Shown here piece after piece: positions 18,175 to 25,244 of a DNA stretch of 64,000 nucleotides. The number at the start of each line of letters is the position of its first letter. Within the stretch, counting starts at the first letter, position 1. A model generated the notes under the pieces. It was not told where the DNA came from. It was given only the letters and a program-made list of their open reading frames with translations, and ran no database searches. The DNA lies in NCBI GenBank assembly GCA_001709035.1, contig LVKA01000011.1, positions 558,001 to 622,000 of the forward strand, written 5' to 3'. Source of the stretch: Candidatus Thiodiazotropha endoloripes (GTDB lineage: Bacteria > Pseudomonadota > Gammaproteobacteria > Chromatiales > Chromatiaceae). A program made the position numbers and the translations under genes.

Positions 18175-18888
18175 CTAGTTATAGTTTCGTGGGCCAAAAA
18201 TCGCGGTGCCGATTCTGACGATGGTCGATCCTTCGCAGATTGCATCCTCCAGGTCGTCAGACATTCCCATGGATAGGGTGTTCAGGGGATTATCCGCTGT
18301 CTTCAGCTGGTCACGCAATGTGTGTAACAGTTTCAGTGACTGTTTGGGGTTCTCAGTCTCTGCAACCGGTGCCGGTATGGTCATCAATCCCCTGACACTG
18401 ACCCTGTCCAGCTGTTGGTAGGCGGGTAGCAATTGTGCCAGCTCTTCCGGTGTGTGCCCGTCCTTGCTCGCCTCGCCACTGGTATTCACCTGCAGGCAGA
18501 TGTTCAGGGGCGACATCCCTTCCGGGCGCTGCTGGCTGAGGCGGGTGGCGTGTTTCAGGCTGGCGACACTGTGTACCCAGTCGAAATGCTCGGCGATCGG
18601 CCTGGTTTTGTTGCTCTGGATACGGCCGATAAAATGCCAGCAGAGGTTGAGATCGGCCAATTGTTCGATTTTGCTGATTGCCTCCTGCAGATAGTTCTCA
18701 CCGAACATGCTCTGTCCCAGGGCGGCCAGTGAGCGAATCTCCTCGCTGCTGCGGGTCTTACTGACGGCCAGCAGCTCCACTGAGTCGGTTTCCCGCTGGC
18801 AGGCAGCGGTTGCCTGTTCGATGCGCTGCGCTACAGCCTCGAAGCGTTGTTGCAGCTGATCGGGATTTGATACGGTGTTGTCTGTCAC
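18175..18888 (-). CDS. yggS: YggS family pyridoxal 5'-phosphate homeostasis protein
   Basis: This 237-residue alanine-racemase-fold protein binds PLP without known catalytic turnover and buffers PLP and amino-acid pools. The PLP lysine lies in LLAVSKTR; further signatures are FGENYLQEA, WHFIGRIQSNK and LSMGMSDDLEDAI. It is the first gene of the minus-strand operon and divergent from pilT, with a 255-base shared control region. Confidence 0.95.
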   Translation of the reverse strand: MTDNTVSNPDQLQQRFEAVAQRIEQATAACQRETDSVELLAVSKTRSSEEIRSLAALGQSMFGENYLQEAISKIEQLADLNLCWHFIGRIQSNKTRPIAEHFDWVHSVASLKHATRLSQQRPEGMSPLNICLQVNTSGEASKDGHTPEELAQLLPAYQQLDRVSVRGLMTIPAPVAETENPKQSLKLLHTLRDQLKTADNPLNTLSMGMSDDLEDAICEGSTIVRIGTAIFGPRNYN

Positions 18889-19143
18889 GTTCGTCTTCGG
18901 GCCTATGCCGTATTTGCGGGGCTATAAGTTAATTGTCAGGCGGTTTGGTATATCATTAATCCTGTAGCACGTTCTACATTGCAAAGTGCGGTCAGGCTGA
19001 TGCCATTTCAAGTCCAGGCGCCGGTTAAATATATCTGTCTGGATGTCGATAAGGGGATATTGGCCGTCCGGCTGGAAATAGAGTACCACGATTTGCGATC
19101 AACAATGGTAGGCTTCACAAGCCTGATTACAACGGGGGAATGA

Positions 19144-20178
19144 ATGGATATCGCTGAACTATTGGCCTTCAGTGTCAAACACAACGCATCTGATTTACAC
19201 CTTTCCGCTGGTTTGCCGCCAATGATCCGTGTCGACGGAGACATTCGCCGCATCAACGTTCCGGCGCTTGAGCATAAGGTGGTGCATGCCCTTGTGTATG
19301 ACATCATGAACGACAAGCAGCGAAAGGATTTTGAAGAGTTTCTGGAAAACGACTTCTCCTTTGAGATACCCGGCCTTGCCCGTTTTCGTGTCAATGCCTT
19401 CAATCAGGCCCGTGGCGCATCCGCGGTATTTCGTACCATCCCCTCCAAGGTTTTGACCCTGGATGATCTGGGCTGCCCTCAGATCTTCAGGGACATTGTC
19501 GATGTGCCCCGTGGGCTGGTGTTGGTTACCGGCCCGACAGGTTCCGGTAAGTCGACGACCCTTGCCGCCATGATGGACTACAAAAACGACAACGATTACT
19601 CCCACATTCTTACCATCGAGGATCCGATCGAATTCGTCCACAGCAGTAAAAAGTGTCTGATCAATCAGCGTGAGGTCCACAGGGATACCCTGGGTTTCGC
19701 CGAAGCTCTGCGTTCTGCGCTGCGTGAGGATCCGGACATTATCCTGGTGGGTGAGTTGCGTGACCTTGAAACCATCCGTTTGGCACTGACAGCGGCCGAG
19801 ACCGGCCATCTGGTATTCGGTACCCTGCACACCAGTTCGGCGGCGAAGACCATCGACCGTATCATTGACGTGTTTCCTGCGGGTGAAAAGTCGATGGTTC
19901 GCTCGATGCTTTCCGAGTCGTTGCGCTCGGTGGTCGCCCAGACCCTGCTGAAAAAGATCGGTGGAGGCCGAATCGCCGCCTGGGAGATCATGGTGGGTAC
20001 ACCGGCGATCCGAAATCTGATCCGTGAGGACAAGGTGGCGCAGATGTATTCAGCGATTCAGACCGGTCAGGCGGCAGGCATGCAGACCATGGACCAGGCA
20101 CTGAAAGAGCTGGTGCAGAAGGGTGTGGTCAGCCGATTGGATGCCAAAGCCAAAGCGCAGAACAAGGATCAGTTTTAG
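19144..20178 (+). CDS. pilT: Type IV pilus retraction ATPase PilT
   Basis: This 344-residue hexameric ATPase powers pilus disassembly at the inner membrane, giving twitching motility. It starts MDIAELLAFSVKHNASDLHLSAG. The Walker A is GPTGSGKST with Lys136; the Asp box, Walker B region (ILVGELRDLETI) and His box (GTLHTSSAAKTIDRI) are all present, as is the C-terminal AIRNLIRE motif needed for retraction. It is followed by pilU after 159 bases. The length equals the Pseudomonas protein. Confidence 0.98.
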   Translation: MDIAELLAFSVKHNASDLHLSAGLPPMIRVDGDIRRINVPALEHKVVHALVYDIMNDKQRKDFEEFLENDFSFEIPGLARFRVNAFNQARGASAVFRTIPSKVLTLDDLGCPQIFRDIVDVPRGLVLVTGPTGSGKSTTLAAMMDYKNDNDYSHILTIEDPIEFVHSSKKCLINQREVHRDTLGFAEALRSALREDPDIILVGELRDLETIRLALTAAETGHLVFGTLHTSSAAKTIDRIIDVFPAGEKSMVRSMLSESLRSVVAQTLLKKIGGGRIAAWEIMVGTPAIRNLIREDKVAQMYSAIQTGQAAGMQTMDQALKELVQKGVVSRLDAKAKAQNKDQF

Positions 20179-20337
20179 TCTGATGTTGTATCATTAATAC
20201 AACCAGGATTAACAACCACTCTTAACAGGTAGAAATCCAGGGTTGATTGAAATCGTCTCAATAGCCCCCAGGTTTCCGGCTCAACAGCTGCCGCTGTGGA
20301 ATCAGCCTATGAATACGAGTGTATAGAGGACAAGACT

Positions 20338-21462
20338 ATGGAACTGAACACACTCCTAGCCATGATGGTCAAGAACAAGGCCTCGGATCTCTTCATTACC
20401 GCTGGACGGGAGCCTTCAATCAAGGTCGATGGCAAGATTCATCCAGTCAATAAGACGGCGCTGACAGCCCAACAGACCAAGGCCCTGACCTACAGCATCA
20501 TGACCGATGCCCAGCAGAAAGAGTTCGATGAAACCCATGAATGCAATTTTGCCATCAGTGCAAAAAAGATAGGCCGGTTTCGTGTCAGCGCATTTGTCCA
20601 GCGGGATGCGGTGGGTATGGTATTGCGTCGTATTGAGACCAACATCCCGAGCCTTGAATCCCTCTATCTTCCTTCAATACTTCAGGATCTCTCGATGGCC
20701 AAGCGTGGCCTGGTGATCTTCGTCGGGGCGACGGGTACCGGTAAGTCGACATCCCTGGCCGCCATGATCGGCTATCGAAACATGCGTGGGGACGGCCATA
20801 TCATCAGCATCGAAGACCCCATCGAGTTCATGCATGACCACAATCAGTGCATTATCACCCAGCGGGAGGTCGGTATCGATACCGAGTCCTACCAGGTGGC
20901 ACTGAAGAATACCCTGCGTCAGGCTCCTGATGTCATACTGATTGGTGAGATTAGAACCCGGGAGACCATGGAGCATGCAGTTGCATTTGCTGAGACAGGT
21001 CATCTCTGCCTCTCAACCTTGCATGCGAACAATGCCAATCAGGCGCTGGACCGGGTAATCCACTTCTTTCCTGAGGACCATCGGGATCAGATCTTTATGG
21101 ATTTATCGCTGAACCTGAAGGCGATTGTCGCCCAACAACTGATACCAAAAGCCGATGGCAGCGGACGACGTGCAGCGATTGAGGTATTGCTGAATACCCC
21201 CCTGGCAGCTGAGTTGATCCGTAAAGGTGAGATTCACAAGCTCAAAGAGCTGATGAAGCGATCCAACGAACACGGCATGATCACGTTTGATCAGCACCTC
21301 TACCGGCTCTATGAAGAGGGTGTAATCAGTTACGAAAACGCGCTGGCTCATGCCGATTCGGCCAATGATGTACGCCTGATGATAAAACTCGGTGCTAGCC
21401 AGACCAGTGACTCGCTGGTTGACGGGCTGGACGGTATCACCTTGATGGATGGAAAGGCTTAA
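20338..21462 (+). CDS. pilU: PilT-dependent type IV pilus retraction ATPase PilU
   Basis: This 374-residue PilT paralogue begins MELNTLLAMMVKNKASDLFITAG and has the PilU-type Walker A GATGTGKSTS (Lys136) plus the Asp box, Walker B (VILIGEIRTRETM) and His box (STLHANNANQALDR). PilU assists PilT under load. The ATG at 20338 has GAGG eight bases upstream; the open frame reaches back to 20296 but those residues are unlike the family. A perfect 17-bp inverted repeat follows the gene. Confidence 0.96.
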   Translation: MELNTLLAMMVKNKASDLFITAGREPSIKVDGKIHPVNKTALTAQQTKALTYSIMTDAQQKEFDETHECNFAISAKKIGRFRVSAFVQRDAVGMVLRRIETNIPSLESLYLPSILQDLSMAKRGLVIFVGATGTGKSTSLAAMIGYRNMRGDGHIISIEDPIEFMHDHNQCIITQREVGIDTESYQVALKNTLRQAPDVILIGEIRTRETMEHAVAFAETGHLCLSTLHANNANQALDRVIHFFPEDHRDQIFMDLSLNLKAIVAQQLIPKADGSGRRAAIEVLLNTPLAAELIRKGEIHKLKELMKRSNEHGMITFDQHLYRLYEEGVISYENALAHADSANDVRLMIKLGASQTSDSLVDGLDGITLMDGKA

Positions 21463-21470
21463 GCATTTCT

Positions 21471-21524
21471 GTCCGCAAATTAACGCCAGTAACAGTCATA
21501 AAGCGATGGCGTTAATTTGCGGAC
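21471..21524. repeat. Perfect 17-bp inverted repeat downstream of pilU
   Basis: GTCCGCAAATTAACGCC (21471-21487) and its exact complement GGCGTTAATTTGCGGAC (21508-21524) flank a 20-base loop, 8 bases after the pilU stop. There is no T-run. It may terminate pilU or be a dispersed palindromic repeat unit; no second copy is seen in this window. Confidence 0.7.
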
Positions 21525-21551
21525 CAATATAATAAGAGCCTGCTTAAATGG

Positions 21552-22004
21552 CTAAGGTATGAATGCCTCAGCTAACTCATATTGCTTTTCAGATTCGTTG
21601 GCCAATCCCCCTTCATTGTTCAGAATCATTTCGCAGTTCTTTGCCATCCGTGCCTGCATGGCAGCGCGCCAGGCACCTTTACTCTCGTCAGGTTCATCAG
21701 GCGCAAGCGAGGCTGCGGCGGCGGCTGCGACAAAGTGTTCAGCTTGAGCTGCCCAGTCAGCATCCCGACCGCATGCAGTATAGGTTTGTGTGGCAAAGCT
21801 TTTAACGTCTTTGTACGCAGCTTCAATCTCTTGGGGATGCAGATCCGGATTGGAAGCGGCTTGCACGGCTCTGGAAATCCTCGGGTCGGCACTCAAATGC
21901 TCGACACTGGCAACAAACTTACCCGCCAGGGCGCGTTGTTGTGCCGCTGAGAGCTGGCCTATGGCATCGCGAAGACTTTGATCATTGGTAATACGGGTTG
22001 GCAT
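21552..22004 (-). CDS. Conserved-looking hypothetical protein, 150 residues
   Basis: The protein starts MPTRITNDQSLRDAIGQLSA at an ATG with GGAGG eight bases upstream; an extended frame upstream to 22295 lacks such support and overlaps the ankyrin gene. It is alanine- and glutamate-rich and predicted to be mainly helical, with FVASVEHLSADPRISRAVQAA, an alanine run (AEHFVAAAAAASLAPDEP) and a C-terminal acidic tail. There is no signal peptide or membrane segment, so it is probably cytoplasmic. No family is recognised. It is convergent with pilU and downstream of the ankyrin lipoprotein. Confidence 0.7.
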   Translation of the reverse strand: MPTRITNDQSLRDAIGQLSAAQQRALAGKFVASVEHLSADPRISRAVQAASNPDLHPQEIEAAYKDVKSFATQTYTACGRDADWAAQAEHFVAAAAAASLAPDEPDESKGAWRAAMQARMAKNCEMILNNEGGLANESEKQYELAEAFIP

Positions 22005-22234
22005 GGGATACACCTCCAGAGAGCAAAAGCCTAGATAATTAGGGGAGAGTTCCATCTCATCCCTACATCTTAGGATTTCATCCGGCATCAGCTGATGACC
22101 CAGATCAGTGAATCGGTGTTTTCGCGGAAGTCTGTTAAGTGGGTATGGTGAGAGCCTTTCAGATCGTTGAGTTGAGGTATTCAACAAATTGATCAGTAGC
22201 CCAATTAACTGGGGTAGATCATAAATGAAACTTA

Positions 22235-22801
22235 TTACGGCCCTTGGATTTCGAGTAATGCTATGGTTTCGTTGTGCTGATTTTTTGTCGCCCAATCCAA
22301 GGCACTCATCTGATCGAAGTCTTTAATGTAGGTGTTGGCGTTGTGGGCAAGCAGGACTGCTACCGAATCCGTGTGTCCCAGTTTTGCCGCCCAGATCAGT
22401 GCGCTCCAACCGCCTGTTGTCTCAATTTGGTTGACATCCGCACCATGGCTTAACAAAAGCTCGGCGATCCGGTGATGGTTATTGGAAACAGCCAGCATCA
22501 TGGCCGAATAACCACCCTTATCAACCTGATTAACATTGGCTCCCGCATCGAGCAGACGTTGAGTCGCTTCCAGGTGCCCATTCAGCGAGGCTTTCATGAG
22601 TGGTGTCCACATACAGGCATCCTGTACATCCACGTGGCTCTGACCCTCGATCAATTTGCGTATGGTTGGTAGGTCGCCGGCTTCAGCGGCAACAATCAAC
22701 GGCGGATTTTCTGTAAGTTCAAAGCCTGAAGTATCAGATTTCTGATCAGAACAGCCGCTGACAAACAGGAGAATTGTGAGTAGTAAGGTAAGCCGTTTCA
22801 T
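22235..22801 (-). CDS. Ankyrin-repeat lipoprotein
   Basis: The protein has 188 residues. A lipoprotein signal peptide (MKRLTLLLTILLFVSGC, lipobox VSGC with Cys17) is followed by about five ankyrin repeats from residue 34: PLIVAAEAGDLPTIRKLI, TPLMKASLNGHLEATQRLLDAGANVN, SAMMLAVSNNHHRIAELLLSHGADVN, SALIWAAKLGHTDSVAVLLAHNAN and SALDWATKNQHNETIALLE. It is likely anchored in the periplasm or at the outer membrane and probably binds a protein partner. Small ankyrin lipoproteins are often linked to catalase or oxidative stress in relatives; no such neighbour is seen. Confidence 0.88.
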   Translation of the reverse strand: MKRLTLLLTILLFVSGCSDQKSDTSGFELTENPPLIVAAEAGDLPTIRKLIEGQSHVDVQDACMWTPLMKASLNGHLEATQRLLDAGANVNQVDKGGYSAMMLAVSNNHHRIAELLLSHGADVNQIETTGGWSALIWAAKLGHTDSVAVLLAHNANTYIKDFDQMSALDWATKNQHNETIALLEIQGP

Positions 22802-22879
22802 ATTGAGAAGAAGTTGTGCAGTACACAGTTATTCTCAATATTCCACTCAATGTATCAATGCGTAAACGCAATCGGTGAG

Positions 22880-23215
22880 TTACTTCTCTGGATTGTTTTT
22901 GGGATTGATAAAATGGTTGGGAAATGGCGTGATGTTGGAATCCGCATCAATCTCTATGATCTTACCCGGTCCATGTTCCTGTTTTTCCACTTCATCGATA
23001 CGGATCACGGAGTGGATGGGTATACGGGTGCGTTGCACGCCGGAGAACTCCTCTTTCAATTTCTCAGCCGATGGATCCACTACCAGACTGCTGGTTTCCT
23101 GAAAGATCAGATCCTCCACCTCCACGAAGCCATAGAGCTCACCCTGGCGAACGGTGCGGGCGAAGATTTCGTAGACTTTCCCCTGATTTAAGAAGACGAT
23201 TTTAAAAAGGCGCAT
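22880..23215 (-). CDS. DUF1820 family protein
   Basis: This 111-residue cytoplasmic protein begins MRLFKIVFLNQGKVYEIFARTV and carries FVEVEDLIF, VVDPSAEKLKEEFSGV and IPIHSVIRIDEVEK, the conserved DUF1820 pattern of gammaproteobacteria. Function is unknown; the small beta-rich fold has features of an RNA or regulatory protein but no evidence decides this. It lies between the tRNA-Thr gene and the ankyrin gene on the same strand. Confidence 0.85.
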   Translation of the reverse strand: MRLFKIVFLNQGKVYEIFARTVRQGELYGFVEVEDLIFQETSSLVVDPSAEKLKEEFSGVQRTRIPIHSVIRIDEVEKQEHGPGKIIEIDADSNITPFPNHFINPKNNPEK

Positions 23216-23339
23216 GGGGAGTAGATCGGCTCCTAAGAGAAAAATGGCAGCAGATAATAGCTGATGTTCTGGCCTGAGGATAGCTTAATTCATCGTCAGA
23301 AAATTTCCACTTATGCGTGGCGGGCAGGGGGATAATTGA

Positions 23340-23415
<76 letters not shown>

Positions 23416-23427
23416 TGAAGGCGGGCA

Positions 23428-23433
23428 ATTATA
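23428..23433 (-). promoter_or_regulatory. -10 box of the tRNA-Thr promoter
   Basis: TATAAT on the minus strand, followed by a GC-rich discriminator (TGCCCGCC), lies 12 bases before the tRNA 5' end. The -35 region (TAGACC, 18 bases further up) is weak. Confidence 0.5.
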
Positions 23434-23514
23434 GACCTATCTTGAACTCGTGGTCTAGCCTGTATTATCTGGACGTATTGATGTGACCTGGGCTTAACTA
23501 TCTGAAATTTATTA

Positions 23515-24603
23515 CTAAAATCTCTTCGCGTCAAGGCTGTAAGGTTGGCTTGGAAGTATTGGTGGCCGTTCGAGGACGATGTCAGCGAGAAGGCGGCATG
23601 AGGCCGGGCCAAGTACAACCCCGTTACGGAAATGTCCAGCATTGACATAGAGACCTGATACTTCGGGCAGCTCGCCAATGTATGGGATACCTTTGGGTGA
23701 GCCTGGTCGAAGTCCTGCCCAATGGTGCTCAATTTCAGCTTGCGCCAATTCCGGAAAGTGGTTCAGTGCGTAGGCTTTGAGCTCCTGCTTTGCCTCTTCT
23801 GTTGTGGTTTTTTCAAATCCTCTGTGTTCCAGCGTGCTGCCAACCAGAACCCTGCCATCACGTCTGGGAATCACATAGCGGTCCTGGTGGAGTGTAATCC
23901 GGGTTATTCTTTCCGGTTTATGTTTGAATATAATCATCTGACCAAGTACCGGTTCGATGGTAGGCGGTTTGGCTAGTGATTGCAGTAGCGTTCGGCTCCA
24001 GGCGCCGGCACAGATCACCACTCTGTCTGCTTTAAATCGCTGTTTCTCGCAAATCACCCCTTTGACCTGTTTGTTTTCTATGATCAGCTCATCCACTTTG
24101 TAATGTTGGTGGATTTGTACTTGGTCTTTGATAGCCTGGTAGAGGGATTGGGTCAGTCTTGGATTGCGTACTTGGGCAACATCGGGCATCCAAGCAGCTT
24201 GTTGGGCGTCAATCTCCAGTGTCTGCTCATAATTGGCAAGATCGTTACCATCAATGAGTTTGAGATTTTGTTTGCGGTTGAATGACCAATCCACGGCCTT
24301 GTCGATATCTTCCGGATCAATGATCAACAGACCACTGATGGTGTACTCTGGATCGATACCTGAGGCTTCCTTCAGTTCCTCAGAAAGTGATTGATAGGAT
24401 TGTTGGCTCCAGGCAGCAAGGTCATTGACGGATTTGGTGTATCGCCAAGGGTAGAGCGGGGAGATGATACCCCCGCCGGCCCAGGAGGACTCTCGGCCAA
24501 TACGGTTCTGTTCGAGCAAGGTGACATTCATGCCCACAGCAGTGAGTTCCCGTGCAGTGAGCATGCCGATGATTCCGCCACCAACGATGAGACAGTCTGT
24601 CAT
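23515..24603 (-). CDS. thiO: Glycine oxidase ThiO (FAD-dependent)
   Basis: This 362-residue DAO-family flavoprotein has the N-terminal dinucleotide motif CLIVGGGIIGMLTARELT, the FAD segment SSWAGGGIISPLYPW, VVICAGAWS, and the C-terminal HHWAGLRPGSPKGIPYIGE and NAGHFRNGVVLGP motifs typical of ThiO. It oxidises glycine to iminoacetate for the thiazole moiety of thiamine. A DAO-type gene also borders the minor pilin cluster in Pseudomonas. It is monocistronic here, separated from pilE by a terminator. Other D-amino-acid substrates are possible. Confidence 0.88.
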   Translation of the reverse strand: MTDCLIVGGGIIGMLTARELTAVGMNVTLLEQNRIGRESSWAGGGIISPLYPWRYTKSVNDLAAWSQQSYQSLSEELKEASGIDPEYTISGLLIIDPEDIDKAVDWSFNRKQNLKLIDGNDLANYEQTLEIDAQQAAWMPDVAQVRNPRLTQSLYQAIKDQVQIHQHYKVDELIIENKQVKGVICEKQRFKADRVVICAGAWSRTLLQSLAKPPTIEPVLGQMIIFKHKPERITRITLHQDRYVIPRRDGRVLVGSTLEHRGFEKTTTEEAKQELKAYALNHFPELAQAEIEHHWAGLRPGSPKGIPYIGELPEVSGLYVNAGHFRNGVVLGPASCRLLADIVLERPPILPSQPYSLDAKRF

Positions 24604-24744
24604 ATTACCTTTATTGCCTTTTGATTCAGGGACTGAAAAGCTATTTCTTGATGCCTGCAGTGCTATAGGCCAACAGGATTAAGATTAACATACCTAACGG
24701 TTTGATTTTCGGCTTATTTGAGGTGTTTATTTAGTAACGGTTAT

Positions 24745-24783
24745 ACAGAAAAAAAGGACCCACATCGTGCGATGTAGGTCCTT
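24745..24783 (-). terminator. Rho-independent terminator of the minor pilin operon
   Basis: On the minus strand a 14-bp stem (24783-24770 with 24767-24754, AAGGACCTACATCG against CGATGTGGGTCCTT, one G-U pair) with a 2-base loop is followed by a T-run. It stands about 30 bases after the pilE stop. Confidence 0.93.
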
Positions 24784-24815
24784 CGTGGTTCGGTCTGTTC
24801 TGTTGGTCAGTTGGC

Positions 24816-25244
24816 CTATTTCCAGCCCTCTGTCCAGCCGCCTTCATTTCTCTCCTTGACGCCAGCTGAATTGATTCGGTATGCACTTATATCATCTTCG
24901 TTCTGCCCATCCAAGGCTGTGACGGTAATCTCAATTGAATAGCAGTTGGTGATATCTCCACATGCGCCTGGGGATATATCAAGTGAATCGTAATAGCCTT
25001 TTGGGCTCGTGGTGCTTATATTGGCATTGGCTGGAACATCTGTATAGCTGGCTGTGCGTGCCCGAAAGACATCCAGTTTCTGTGCGGCATCCAAAAGAGC
25101 AGCCATGCCGTCATTGCGTCGTCCTTTGCGAACTGAATCCGCATATTGTGGGTAGGCGATGGCGGCAAGTATGCCGACGATTGCAACGGCAACCATTACT
25201 TCAATCAATGTGAAGCCACGCATCTTATTTCTTGAATTAATCAT
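24816..25244 (-). CDS. pilE: Type IV minor pilin PilE
   Basis: This 142-residue prepilin has a short leader MINSRNKMRG cleaved before FTLIEVMVAVAIVGILAAIAYPQY, with Glu5 conserved. A C-terminal disulfide pair is likely in GACGDITNCYS. It is a minor pilin of the tip or priming complex. The ATG at 25244 has GAGG six bases upstream and overlaps the pilY1 stop by eight bases. It is the last gene of the fimT-pilV-pilW-pilX-pilY1-pilE operon and is followed by a strong terminator. Confidence 0.93.
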   Translation of the reverse strand: MINSRNKMRGFTLIEVMVAVAIVGILAAIAYPQYADSVRKGRRNDGMAALLDAAQKLDVFRARTASYTDVPANANISTTSPKGYYDSLDISPGACGDITNCYSIEITVTALDGQNEDDISAYRINSAGVKERNEGGWTEGWK

